Origin: Sphagnum magellanicum
Lineage: Eukaryota > Streptophyta > Sphagnopsida > Sphagnales > Sphagnaceae
Direction: 5' to 3'
Assembly: GCA_021904315.1 (NCBI GenBank)
Contig: CM038925.1
Span: 6,016,501-6,080,500 of the forward strand
Length of the DNA: 64,000 nt
Shown piece after piece: positions 20,850 to 33,089 of the stretch (the first letter of the stretch is position 1; the number at the start of each line of letters is the position of its first letter). The translations under genes were made by a program, and so were the position numbers. The notes under the pieces were generated by a model. The model ran no database searches. It was not told where the DNA came from and saw nothing but the letters and a program-made list of their open reading frames with translations.

Positions 20850-23800
20850 TAAAGGTTTAGAATGCAACTCGTGGGGTGTAACAATGTGGATATAAAAATC
20901 AAGGACCAATGAGTGAAATCATAAATGCATAAAATCATAAAATCAAAGTTCTTCCTATGGCATACACATGTTCTTCATTGTTGGTCCTACAAGCTTAGGA
21001 ACTCATTTTGTTTGAAGCTTCTAGACCCCCAACATAATTAAGTGTCATAGGACCTCTAGGGCCTCCATTCACTAGACCTCAAACCCACTTACAATCTGCC
21101 CCCCCTCCTTGATCCAGGTATTTTGTTGCCCAACCCCAATAGGTATGCTTGAAGACTGCTCTAAATTGATTAACAATTCAACTAAATTTCCCAAAGCCAT
21201 GTTATTAGCCCCCAACAACCACATCACCATTGGCTTGATGGTTACAGGGATGTTTACGAAATGGGACGGATTTTGTTTTGAACATTACTTCTTTGTTGGC
21301 TACAATATTCGAGGTATGGGGAGTTGTCCCGACTAGCATCAATTTGTAGAGAAATGTAAAAACATTTTCTGGAAGGCACATCCAAACAATAATAGACTCT
21401 TAAAACTTATGATTTGTGGACAAAAAACTAATTAGATTACCCATGAATACATAAAAGCTCGTGAATGTAGTGAGAGTTGCAAGGTAGGATGAAAGAGCTT
21501 CACCATGCTTTAATGGACCAACAAGTGACACAATGTTTCCATGATGAAGTTCCACTTCCAAGCCATTCCTTAAAAGCTTTTGTTGGTTAACAAAGGTTCC
21601 ATTTGAGCTACATGATAAGGGACATGGTTGTGAGCACCTTGAAGGAAACCATAGAGATTTGCAACATAAATTTAAAGCATGTCATGAGTCCATCTGGAAG
21701 TTCAAATCATGGATTCTTGCTAAAGTAGCATGAAATTAGCCACATACACATAGGAAAATATATACATTATTCACAATCAATGGAGTTGAAGTGTGGGGTG
21801 AGAACCAACAAAAGGAAATACCTTGAGTTTGTGATGCACACTATGGCATGATCTCCAGCACTAAGTTCATGGTCGGGAGACTGAATGTTCCCATTTACAT
21901 CACGAATTTGTCGAGTGATTGTGCAATTTATCCCACTGACATTTTGGGCCTTCAATACAACACAACTCCTTTGCCATTTAACCTAGAATATGTTCCACTC
22001 TACATAGCATTATGTGCACACCCTTCTAAGAAAAACCCTCGGCCAATAATTAAACACAGAACACAATGAAAGGCTCAAAGAAAAATGCGTCACAATATGA
22101 CCAACAAAAGGAGATGTGTTATGTTATACAAGGAAAACATGAGGCCCATATGGCAACCTATGCTTGGAAGTTAATGTGATTAGGTGTTGGTTCCTATGGG
22201 CATGCTTGTGCCTTTTTAGACATAGAAGTCAATATGCCCCACGTAGTGATCATTGGTTAAGATGATAGGAACTACACCATGGACTGGACATTGTGCCATG
22301 GGCAGGTTGGAACATTATTGGATGTTGTAAGTTTCGACACCACCACTATGGTCTCTTCATGTACACTGGCTGCTATTATTGCCAATTCATCATGGACCAT
22401 TTTTGCTCGAGCCTCCATGTCATTACCATCACAAGCTGCAAGGTGGTGAATGGCCCCATCCATCTCTCCTCAACTATTTAAACTGAGTATGAATATATAC
22501 CTCTCATGGAGGCTACTTAAAGGATTGTTGTCACAGTTGCTCATTTCTTTTCCTCGTTTGCAACAATAAAACCAAATAAAAGAGCATAGGGCCAAACATT
22601 TGCAACATTGACTGACACTCTGTAAACCCTTGTGATCAATGGTAGAACAAATTTTGGAAGCACAACAGTATAGAAGTCTAATCACGAACAACAATGGCAA
22701 GGAGTTGCTGCAAATAGGAACCCTAACTTGCACAACTTCTTGCCTCATTTGCAAAAATCTAGGTAAGGTAAATGATGTGGGCAATTACGTAGCGACCACA
22801 AGTGGAAAGTGGTGCATAGGTAAGTATTTTGTTGGTAGGTTTTTGCATAGTTTAAAGCTTCATGCTTATGCAGGGGAACAGTTCATATCCTTGATCACAT
22901 GCATAGAACTTGAACCCTAGCCTAACTACATGCACTTGTTTTGTTGAATGTTTGCACTTTGATGTAGGCAAGAGTTTGTGAGCTCATAAGAGAAACATAT
23001 GAAAAAGCCTAGACGACGCATTGAAAAAAAACCCTATTTCACTGGCAATAATGGTAATTGAATATGAATTAACCATAGATATTTAATTGTTTAATTTGTA
23101 GTTCCAAGTAGGGTTAGCTATCCATATCCCATTTTTTACAATGTTGGTAAAGGGTACAAGCCTGGGTGTTCATGGTTATTGATGTGATTTCAAAGGTGTT
23201 AGTGTAGGATGGGATTGAGCACCTAGTCTATGGCACATCCCACAAGTGTTGGTGTGCTAAGGACATTACTAGAGGAACAAGTGAGTGGGTGTTTACAAAT
23301 AAATTGAATGAATATCGGGAGTTAATGGAAGGAGAGACACTGAATAATCATCTTGCAAGATAATGACCTTGACATCCCATTGTGCAAGTTTGTTTATCAC
23401 AAACAGTTGACCACTCTTGTGTCTTCTTGGAACTATATGAGCTAATGGTAAACCTTGCACTTCAAGGATTTATATTGAATTTTAGGTTCAATAGAAAAAT
23501 CTTGTAGGTAGTCGACTTTAGTTTGATTACTTCAAAAAGCTTTGATTTATAGGACAAAACTACTAAAGGAGGATGATCATCAAAGCAAGAGAAAATGGTG
23601 GTTAATTGGTTACAATGTGGATTATATAGGCTGGAAGCTTTTAATGAGAAATGAGATGGTATGGTGAAGTGGGTAAAAGTGGCAAAAAAGGAGAAGGATA
23701 CTCTTGAAGTAAGTAAATGCTTCAAGCTTGCAACATCTTTGTTGAAGATGATTTGATATTTTAATTGTCAAAAGCTTAAAAGTATCTTGAGAATAGCCTT

Positions 23801-24018
23801 GAGTGTCTTTTTCCAAACTTTAATGTTGACTACTTTCTACTTAGAGTTGATGCATAAGGACTTGAAATCTTAGCCACCTCCTATCACCTTGTAGAATTTA
23901 TGAACAAGTATTAGACACCCCAGATAACATGGTAATGTAGTTATGGACAAAAAAACAAAATTCATTGAAGTGTTTTGCAAGTTCTTTAGCAAGTCAAGGA
24001 TTTGTGAACTATTACAAG
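20850..24018. other. Unassigned DNA between the inverted repeat and the CACTA element
   Basis: Patches at 21109-21336 and 22639-22920 stay open for 75-93 codons but match no family I know, and frames change often. Given the CACTA remnant upstream, this may be the rest of the same old element or a nest of several. No RNA gene was found. Confidence 0.35.
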
Positions 24019-24329
24019 ATTCACTATTAGAAATCTTGTCATTTGCAACTAGTCACTATGCAACTAGCATGCAACTGGTTGTCATTTGTAACTATCTTGG
24101 TCATGTTTGCAACTACAAATTTGGTATTGTATAATTTTTGAGCCATATGGTTGTGTGTGCAACTAACATGCAACTAAATGTGTACAACATGGACACGTGT
24201 CATAAAAATAATGGCCTAAACTTATACATACTTAAATATTATACTTAATATATCTATATAGGCTATATATAATAGTATTATGTACCTCTAATACTAAGGT
24301 TAACCCCATGTTAACTTAGGCTAGCCTAA

Positions 24330-24830
24330 ACTAACCTAGGTTAAATAAACAAAAAAGTTAAACTAACCATGACTAAATTTATTAAATTAAACCGATTATG
24401 GCTAAATTAAATTAATTTAAATTAACATTGGCTCTATTAAATTAGGCCAAACTAATTATGGCTGAATCAAGTTAGGCTAAATTAAATTAAACTATATTAA
24501 TTATGGCTAAACTAAATTATGCTAAATTAAACTAGGCTAAAATAAATATGGCTAAATAAAGTTAGGCCAAACTAATTATGGCTAAATTAAGTTAGGTAAT
24601 AATAGTTATGGTTAAACTAAATTAGACTATATTTATTGTGGTTAAACTAAATTAAGCTAAATTAAATTAGGATAAAATAAATATGGTTAAATTAAATTAT
24701 GCTAAAATATTTATGGCTAAACTAAATTAGGCTAAAATTGACAATGGTTAAATTAAGTTAGGTTAAATTAATTATTGTTAAACTAAATTATGTTAAATTA
24801 AATTAAACTAAACCATGGTTTAAATATGTT
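24330..24830. repeat. Degenerate minisatellite of GGCTAAATTAAATTA type
   Basis: Imperfect units of about 15-35 bp such as 'ATTATGGCTAAACTAAATTA' follow one another with no other content. The array lies inside the non-autonomous CACTA element. Confidence 0.85.
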
Positions 24831-25254
24831 TGACTTTATTTTATTTTGGAATATTTTTTCAGAAAATGGACATTTGATTAAACAAAAAATTATTCAAAAT
24901 CAATTAATCTAATAATATTAAATTTTTATTATAAATAATCATAATTATTAATTAAGTGTTTATTATAATTATAATTATAATCAATTATATATATGTAATC
25001 AATAGGTATTATATATTTAAATTTTATTATTTATGTTAAAATATTAATGTAAATAGGCTACACTAATTAACCTACAAGTATACAAACGTCCTAAGCAATT
25101 ATTAATTTAAACTAGATAATAATATCAAAATCATAATTACTAAATATCCTACAATCACTTTTGAAGTGCAAAAGAAAAGGAGAAATGAAAAACTAACAAG
25201 AAGAAAAAATTTAAAAATAAGCTTTCTAAATTATAAAACGTTTTGTTTTTTGTT

Positions 25255-25540
25255 TTTTTTCTTAGGACCCCTCCTACTTTCAAAGCTCATAACTTTCTTA
25301 TTTCTTATTCATTTTAAACGATTTAAAATGTTGTAGGAGCGCCATCTGAATTCCTACAAATCACATTTCAACTCTAATAGCAAAAAAAAACATAAAATGA
25401 ACTTTCTAGGTGTTTAAGAACTGGCCTTAATAAAAAACAATTTGAGTTTTTTGACCCCCTTTACTTTGGGGGGCCATAACTTTCTCATTTCTAATTTGTT
25501 TTCAACGATTTTAGTGTATTAGATGCGCCAAGAGGAGGGC
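25255..25540 (+). repeat. Two-unit tandem repeat, period about 190 bp
   Basis: Both units contain 'CATAACTTTCTYATTTCTWAT', a 'CAACGATTT'-like phrase and a 'GCGCCA' box in the same order (about 25285-25345 and 25475-25530). The repeat is inside the CACTA element. Confidence 0.65.
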
Positions 25541-26727
25541 TTTAAGTTTTGTTTGGACACCAAAAGTAATAGAGCCCTCCCCTGGTTGTTATACTTTAAT
25601 ACAGTAGTTGCATTTAATGTGCAACTAGGTTGGTCCATGAGGTTTGTAATGGAATGTTTTAACCCATATTCTTTGGCTTCCAATTCTATTTGGCTCAATA
25701 TATAAGTAGGAGCAATAGTCATGTTGAAACCAAATACCAAGTGCCATTGGGCATGAATAAATGAAAAAAGTTTGACCTTTATGAAATGGTCAAACTTGAA
25801 AATAAAATCGGATTATTTTAAACCTACTTATATAACCTAAACCTAGTTATTTTTCAATCTACTTACATACCTTAATAAACCTACTTACTTAATAGGGTTT
25901 AATTATTATCTACCTACTTAAACACCACGTGTCAACATCTTATTAGCCATAAATTAAATGATTTAGAATTCATTAATTCATTAATTAATATTTAAAATTT
26001 TAAAAATAAGTGGACCTTGATTGCCACATGTCACCATATAATTGGTGTTAAAATATTGAACAAGTGTCAAATGGTCAATGAACGTTCCATGGTGTGCCAC
26101 GTGTCATCATCCTAGTGGCAAAAACTTTAATGATTAAGAATAATCCAATGAATTTTTTATTTTGAAAACACAAAAAATTAAATAATGACACGTGTCCACA
26201 AGCTAGTTGTCTAATTTTTAAACATGTGTCATATTTTGATTAGTTGTATGTAGTTGCAAGGAAAGTTGCACATAAGGTGCAACTACATTGGATTGGTATG
26301 TATGTATGAACATGTATACTAACACCTTATATACATGTTGCACACATATTGTTGCATGCAAATGCATGTCCCATGCAACTTGTCTTATGCAACTACAAAA
26401 ATTTGTAGTTACATGTGTCGCATGCAACTGAATTTTAGTTGCATGCGACAGTTGTAAAACCCAAAATTTCTAGTAGTGATTCAGGGAATTAGGAATAAGA
26501 AAACACATGCTTGCACAATATTGCTTAGAAGCATAATTAGGATGAAAGTGAAAGGACAATTGAGAGAGATTTGTAAATTGAAACATTCAACTTACATCTT
26601 TGTCATGTTTGTCAAAATTCATGCAAATACATGCAAACACATTCCATGGACTATCTAGAGGTTTTGTCATGATGATTTTAAGGATGTTTTGTCTCAAATG
26701 TGCTTAAAGTGCCAATATGAAACTAAG

Positions 26728-27768
26728 ATTTATATGCTCAAGGAGACAGAGGTCTTAGATTGGTGTAATATTATAATAAAACTTGCCCTAGACAAAGCAA
26801 GCAAGGATGGGTAGAAACTCAAAAAAAAAGGTTGTGGAGCTAGAAAACACCCTTGCTATGCAATGGTATATGCTCTGGGAATGTTCATTCTTAGACCTTG
26901 TTTTTTTTGGTTTATCTTTTGTTGGATTTGGTATTGTCCTTTTGTCCTAGTAGAGAGTTATTTTAGGAATGTGAAATAGCCCTAATGTATGGTGATCAAG
27001 CCATGTTGATTTTTCTCAAAGTTTTTCAAGCTTTTGGACAAATTTTAAACAAAAATATAAGTTCCTAATACTTGTTCCTAATTATTTTAGAAGGCCTTTA
27101 ATTAGGGTGTTTGAAAATCTAATAGTAAAAAAAATGTAGCCCATTTAATGGAAATTGTAAAGTTGGAAAATACCTTTTAAACAGAAAGACCAAACATCAT
27201 GAGGTAAGTTGGCATAAAAGTAATATTCAATGTGGGTGTTATTTTACAACCAATAGAATATGCATTAGGCCTAAATAATGCATTTCAACTTTGATATGTA
27301 TGAAAAAGGCAACTACTAAAAACAAACATCACTGTAAATCCATGCACTTTCATTTTATTAGCATTGTATTGAGTTGTTTCAAATGTAGGTAATAAAAGGA
27401 GAGCTAAAGAGTTCTTTAGATCAATTCCAAGGCTATGAGTGTGATGACTTGAAATCCCAAGAGGATGTAAAGCACTTGAAGCAAAAGCTCAAGAAAGTGG
27501 AAGAAAATATTGTAAAGGTTATTTCCTTCTTACATCCATGTGAAATGTAGCAATTCCTCTTTGGATGAATTTTCATCAATTTGAGTGCCATCTCAATCTA
27601 AATATATGTTGTGTTGAAAGCAAGATACTGCAAAGATTTAGGAGGTGGAAAAGGAAACTAAGGAGGTCACAACAATGATATCCAAGATGGGGACAGAAAT
27701 CATCAAGCCCACAAAGAAATTTGGGGAGGAAGAGAAAGTGTTTGAAAAAATACAAGAGAACTACAAAG
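26728..27768 (+). pseudogene. SMC4: SMC4 (condensin ATPase subunit) fragment, three decayed exons
   Basis: Three exon-like blocks match the N-terminal coiled coil of plant SMC4, in the right order and strand. Block 26728-26865 reads IYMLKETEVLDW and VVELENTLAM (family: AYMLKELSHLKW..SKLEDEL). Block 27389-27517 reads LKSQEDVKHLKQKLKKVEEN (family: YREDLKHMKQKIKKLEDK). Block 27642-27768 reads EEEKVFEKIQENYK (family: DEEKIFEEIKEN). The last two keep AG and GT borders. SMC4 pairs with SMC2 in condensin to compact chromosomes. Here the first block has an in-frame TAG and a frameshift at an A9 run (26821-26829). One expected exon between blocks one and two is not seen, and neither ATPase head nor hinge is visible. 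It is a dead partial copy, not the working gene. Confidence 0.7.
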
Positions 27769-27769
27769 G

Positions 27770-28548
27770 TGCAAACCTACTAAACTTATTTTCCCTAGCT
27801 AAATCTAGCTTCTTATGTCATATGAAGCTGAATTTTGTCTCAATTTTTATTGTTGTGAATGGTAGATTCTTAAGCACTAGACTAATTCCATGTGAAGTTT
27901 GATGAACAAAACGCATAGTTAGTTAGTAGGAGTAATTTTGTGATAGTGTTATTCAATAGTATGCATAAAACAAGCCAAAAAAAGATCCTACAATCAAATT
28001 TAGGTTCAAAAATCTTTTTGAAATCAATCTTGACATCATTTAACAAGTTACAAGGGGAAAAATCATTTTTTCATAATTTTGCTTCAATACCATATTGTAA
28101 CATTATTGTAGTATGTAAAAAATGCTCCTTCAAACATTATTTTATAGTTTTCCAATGCATAATGTCTAGCTACCAACTTGTTACTAGGAAGAAACACAAA
28201 TGGGTGTTTTGTGGTGATCACATAAATTGTGTTTTTTCTCACCTAGCAAGGCAACTATATGATACCCTTACCCCCAATGTTTTGGTATCTTTCCAATGTG
28301 CAAAACTAATGTCAGTTTTGGCGGAGGCGGGGGGTGCAATGGACGTAGTGAGTGTTGGGCTTATAACTGTTGTTGTTAAGGAAAAAACAATTTTGAAGAG
28401 GAGGAGAAAAAAATAGGGAATTTTGGCCACTTTTGTTTTAGAAAATATCTACATAAATAATCTATTTTTTAACCATTGCATGTATACTCTCACTTGCCCC
28501 ATTAGTTATCAAACTGAGTATTGTGTTGTAACAATAACATGGCCTATC
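27770..28548. other. Unassigned DNA downstream of the SMC4 fragment
   Basis: A forward frame of 158 codons (27940-28416) is open but matches no family I know. A glycine-rich patch near 28310-28345 faintly recalls the GGGG stretch after the SMC4 hinge, in another frame; this is too weak to annotate. Nothing else is seen. Confidence 0.3.
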
Positions 28549-29472
28549 ACAACCCTAGCCTTGGGCTCGCAACCAAGGCAAGGGCTTGCAAAGGTGTGGG
28601 CCAAGAATGAAGCCTAGGTGTCCCATTTCATGCTCCTGGGAGTGTAAGAGAGTGTGAGGGAATGAACCCACACACTCCCAAGTGGGTTCCCACTTTGGGT
28701 ACCAGTGTTGGAGTCCCGATGGACTCCCAAATTTTCAGAGGGAGATTATAGGGCTCAAAACTCATTGGATTGAAAAGTTCCTTATACCATTGGAAAGCTC
28801 TTGAGACGTAGATGTTTGAAAATGGGCTTGCATGACCCATTTGGGTACTTAAAACATAAGTTATGGCCAAAAGAAGGGTCGAGAGTCAAAGTGCCAATTT
28901 GACTCCCGACCACTAAAAGTTAGGAATCACCTTAATTTACTTGCATGTAGGTGACATGCTAGATATTTTTAGAAATCTCTCGACAAGGGCTACAACTTTT
29001 CTTTAGACCTCATTTCAATTGAAGGTTTATACAAGAAATTATGGGCCTCTAAACACATGGGAACCCTAATTTCAGGAATTTCGAGATTCCCAAGTTGGGA
29101 GTCCTGAGACAAAATGACATTTGGGTGTAGGCCCCATGGCCAAGCACAAATAATACTATAAGGGGGAAGGTGGTGGCTTCCCCCAAGTTTAGGCCGTGGT
29201 GAGTCTTGTGAGTCCGTATTTGCCCATGGTTCGTCCATGCACCAAAAATGCTCCAATTACGCACTAACCAACTTGTTGTTTGGTTTGTGCAAATCCGTGT
29301 GAATAATTGACCCACTTGTCACTTGTCCTAATCCCCATCCAGGAGCTCTAGCATGCCCCTTTACCCCCGAAGTGTTGCGAACCAGGGAGTGTACCCCAAG
29401 TCATTATCCTTTTGTTGTTTTCACCTTTGGATTCAAAGTTAAATCTATCAAGGAGTTTGGGGGTGCATCATG
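28549..29472 (+). repeat. Dispersed repeat family R1, copy 1
   Basis: The copy starts ACAACCCTAGCCTTG and ends GGGGGTGCATCA. A reverse-complement copy occupies 39199-40090. Shared landmarks include 'GTTATGGCCAAAAGAAGGGTC', 'TTTGACTCCCGACCACTAAAAG', 'AAGGGGGAAGGTGGTGGCTTCCCC' (palindromic core) and 'GTCCGTGTGAATA'. It is richer in G+C than its surroundings. Open frames on both strands are incidental. It may be an LTR or an internal part of an LTR element, but no target duplication or primer site was found. Confidence 0.8.
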
Positions 29473-29479
29473 GCCAAGC

Positions 29480-31090
29480 TTCATTCAATGGTTATAAAAC
29501 CAAGTTAATTTTGTAATTGGTCCTTGATTGGCTAGTTATATGATGAGTTTTATGACATAATTAATAGCACAATGATTCATTATTTAGATTTAAAAATTGA
29601 GTAAAATTCTAGAAGTTTTTGTGCCTAAATAAAGAAGTTTGACCTTATTATTCTTATTAATAATGATAATGAAATTTTTTCAATTCTTATGAGAAATATA
29701 TGTTTAATGTGTAGAGTAAGAATGCTAGTACTAATTACAAAGTTGCAATACATTCTTGACTGACATTTAGAATAATTAATGGTTGTTTAAAACCCTATTA
29801 TTATAAAATTGACCTAGACCCCAACATGTGATGTGATCTCATTGAATCATTGATAATGTGTGGCGATGACTTTTCATGCATGTTTGTGCAAACTACAACA
29901 AATTCCAGGTGAACTACCTATTGCTAGAACCATAAAGGTAGAACCATGACTAATTTGTGCACAAAATTTATTTATAATTGGGCAACTTGGGGTGTGATGT
30001 GTTGTAGGACTTGGCCCATAAACATGTTAGAGCTTGTGGACCTACAGTAGAGGTGCTCTCATCATGACATGCTACCACAACTTTATAACAACCATCAGAC
30101 TAGGTAGTCCCAAGCTTGAAGTGTGTTTAATGATGGGTGTGATATGGCATGGCAAGTATGTCATGTAGAGTGGGTTATGTTCTTGATCTTGTGGCATAAT
30201 TTGTATTTGTATTTAATTAGCACTATCATGGGGTTGCCCATAGTGACACACGTTATGATGGGACACCTGGAAGGAATACCCTTACTACAAAGTTGGCATC
30301 TAATTCTGGTCACTAGGTGGGCTTACTATGTGTTTCCCGTAGATTTGTACTAAGCAAATTCTTTCAATGTTGGGCCTGAACATGTAATTTGTGGCAACTT
30401 GTGCAGGAATGGATGATTACACCAAACCTCGACTGGTCTATTTGATGGTAAGCAATGGGAATGTTGTTTGGAATATTGTTGATCATGGCAAGAATGGTGC
30501 AAGGCAAGGAGCATTTGGAGGCAACAAGAGGACCCATGAGGGTGTTGATGTGGTTGCAGTTGAATGCAGCAGTCTAAACACTACCAGGTTTTGAATATAC
30601 CTACTTACATTGGAAGATGTGGGCTAAGATTGGGTTGCTACACCAAGGACCTTAGAGGCAAAAAGGTCAATTCAATGTTACGTATGTTCAATTTTTTCCT
30701 AGTAAACCCCTATGGGCTGTTCAAATGTTTGGAATAGTTCACATGCATAATCAGACTGATGAGTGCAAGAACCTATAGCCCATTGCCATAGTAATAATTT
30801 CTAGCCTAGTCTTAGTGGGAGGCTAAGCAAATTGGCATGTTCAAGCCTAAACTACCAAATTCTTATGTAATTTTACCTTGGTTGCTTAATTTTTAAAGAT
30901 TGTAGGTAATTTATAAATGCTCCTACCATTGGGTTTCAAAACTCAATTGAAGTATATATTGTGTTTATTATAAATATTAAGCAAAACCATAAACACTTAA
31001 GATCTACTATGTGCAACAGGAGATTGGAGAACGGAAAAAATCATGCATTATCTGCAAACAAATGCATTATTTACTCCAATTAAAACTAAA
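29480..31090. other. Unassigned intergenic DNA
   Basis: Short open stretches at 30123-30353 and 30391-30594 are not recognisable as protein families. No repeats or RNA genes are evident. Confidence 0.45.
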
Positions 31091-31099
31091 ATCTAAAAA

Positions 31100-31620
31100 C
31101 TACTCTCAATGTTTCCATGTGTCATAATCCAACAATGGATCACACGCTGCACAAGACTGGGTGATTCCCTACCAACAATAGACACATGGGAACCTATAAC
31201 TTCAACTCTACATGCCATGTGTCCGAATTGAAATGGTCACAATGGAAGGTACACATTATTTTAATAATTAAAAAATCCATAAATAATATTGTCTATTTTC
31301 TTGCCGTGTGTCATAATTTGGTTAGTTGAACCTCATGTTAAATCACACACAAAATGAGAATACGGAGGACCCACAAATCACCACATGGCATCCATCCATT
31401 ACCTACTGGGATGCCACATGTCATAATCATTACGAGTAAAATCGAACGGTCCATATATATTATAATTATTTAGTAATATAGTAATACCATATTCGAGGCC
31501 ACATGCATGTCATAATCCTAGTGCTTGAATCGAATGAGCAGTATTGTTAGATGTCATGAAGAATTTTTAAATCAAATATCTAGTATACCACATGGCATTT
31601 GGGCATTAGTGGAAAATAAT
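31100..31620 (+). repeat. Irregular repeats carrying CCACATGTCATAATC-type motifs
   Basis: The motif (CCATGTGTCATAATCC, CCGTGTGTCATAATTT, CCACATGTCATAATCA and variants) recurs about every 60-110 bp. The same kind of motif (CCACGTGTCA, GACACGTGTCC) recurs in the CACTA element at 25925-26230. Some units contain a perfect CACGTG or CATGTG core. This is likely a shared transposon-derived repeat and not a promoter, as no gene follows. Confidence 0.5.
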
Positions 31621-31624
31621 AACC

Positions 31625-32615
31625 AAAATAATTGTTGAATTCTTGCAACACATACATATACCCATATTTTGCCATGAACTAGTATTTATATGTTGAATGG
31701 TTTCCATCCAACCCCGTTGTTGCCTATGATTAAGGACGGATGTGACTTGTCCAATGTGACTACACAACATTTAGTTGTAGATGTTGCCTACGACTAAAAA
31801 ACAATCACAAGGACCAATTGAGAAAGTATATTTTTCTTCTAATGTTAATATATTGTTGTGGGTCAAGTTGTAATCTACCACATGGTTTTTATTAAGGCTT
31901 TTTGATGATAGGCCAATTTTCAAGTACACTACGTTGTGGAGGAAGTTGCAACAAGGTGAAATGGGCAACAATGCACGTTCACAACAAGAGCAATGGTGTT
32001 CTAGCCTATTAACTCTACTCTTTGAGTGTTCATTGTCTCCACAGTTGGAGCTCCCTACACTTGAGCTAGTATATGAAGGCACTAAAGGAGTTGAATGTTA
32101 GGAATTAAGCTAGCAATTTAAATCATGCCTTGAATTCTTGGACCTATTGATTTTAACAACATTTTCTATGTAGGAATTTTTTTGGATGAACATATTCAAT
32201 GGGTTTAGGGCATTACAAGTAGTATTATTGTGGATCCATGTTGAAAGATGTTTTATGACTACCAAGATTTAATATGTTCTCAACATAGATAGCTATTGTA
32301 TAAAAAATGGGTTGAACTTGTGGATGTTGTTTTTCTGCCATTCTTGGATTCATGTCGTCATTGGTATTAGAAGATTCATTGAACTTTTTATTGGTAGGAC
32401 ATATTTAACCCATCAAACTAAACAATTATAGGCCCCATGTATCAAAGCCTATTTGAAAACACTTGAAATTTGTTCAAGAATTGGTTGTTACATTATTATA
32501 TACAATAATTGAAATGGTTAACATGTGTCTGCAACAACCTATCTTTTAAAAAGCCAACTTCAAACCCATCTTAAATCTCATTTGCAATTTTCCTTCCTTG
32601 GTCTACAAAACTTGG
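31625..32615. other. Unassigned intergenic DNA
   Basis: No convincing gene. A reverse frame of 103 codons at 31771-32082 lacks recognisable content. Confidence 0.45.
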
Positions 32616-32619
32616 TCTA

Positions 32620-33085
32620 TTTAATAAAGTCCACACAACAAATTTTTGGTGTGTAAAGCTTGCCACACAAAAACCTAGCTTGCCACAATAGTTCATTGCA
32701 TCCAAATATCCATTATGTTGATGTCATGTTATCCATGTAGTACTTAAAACACTTGAAATCCATGTAATACACATATTTTGCTAATGGAGTCTACACACCA
32801 AGTTTCTGGTGTGCAAAGTCTACCACACAAAAGCCCCACTTGCCACATTGTTCATTACATCCCAATATCCATTATATTGATGTAATGTTATCCATGTAGT
32901 ATTCAGATTCTTGAAATCCATGTAGTACTAAGACACTTGAAATCCATGTAGTACTCAAACTCTTGAAATCCATGCAGTTTTAAGACACTTGAAATCCATG
33001 CAATATTCACACTTGAAATCCATGTAGTACTCAAACACTCGAAACCCATGTAGTACTAAAACATTTGAAATCTCTACAATACTCA
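32620..33085 (+). repeat. Composite tandem repeat: two ~165-bp units, then a 25-30-bp minisatellite
   Basis: Two long units (about 32625-32785 and 32790-32955) share 'TGGTGTGYAAAGYYTRCCACACAAAA', 'TTGCCACA' and 'TGTTATCCATGTAGTA'. The second runs into about seven short units of 'CTTGAAATCCATGTAGTACT' type. The short unit is already present at the end of each long unit, so the minisatellite probably grew from it. Confidence 0.85.
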
Positions 33086-33089
33086 GACA

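Larger units (their letters stand above)
24022..26478. mobile_element. Non-autonomous CACTA transposon, 2457 bp
   Basis: The left end reads CACTATTAGAAATCTTG and the right end is the inverse of CACTACTAGAAATTTTG. A 3-bp direct repeat ATT flanks it (24019-24021 and 26479-26481). CACTA termini with a 3-bp target duplication define this superfamily. Subterminal repeats are visible on both sides: GCAACTA/TAGTTGC motifs cluster in 24040-24175 and 26240-26455. The interior has no transposase but holds a minisatellite and a two-unit repeat. It depends on a transposase from elsewhere, and its ends are diverged. Confidence 0.85.

Noticed and set aside
28300-28350. SMC4 post-hinge GGGG segment
   Set aside because: Only five glycines and the strand agree; neighbouring residues and frame do not.
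27940-28416. 158-codon forward ORF as a gene
   Set aside because: No ATG-anchored, family-like content was recognised, and composition resembles the surrounding non-coding DNA.
28549-29472. Several 80-88-codon reverse ORFs
   Set aside because: They fall inside repeat R1, are not conserved as frames in its second copy, and look incidental.
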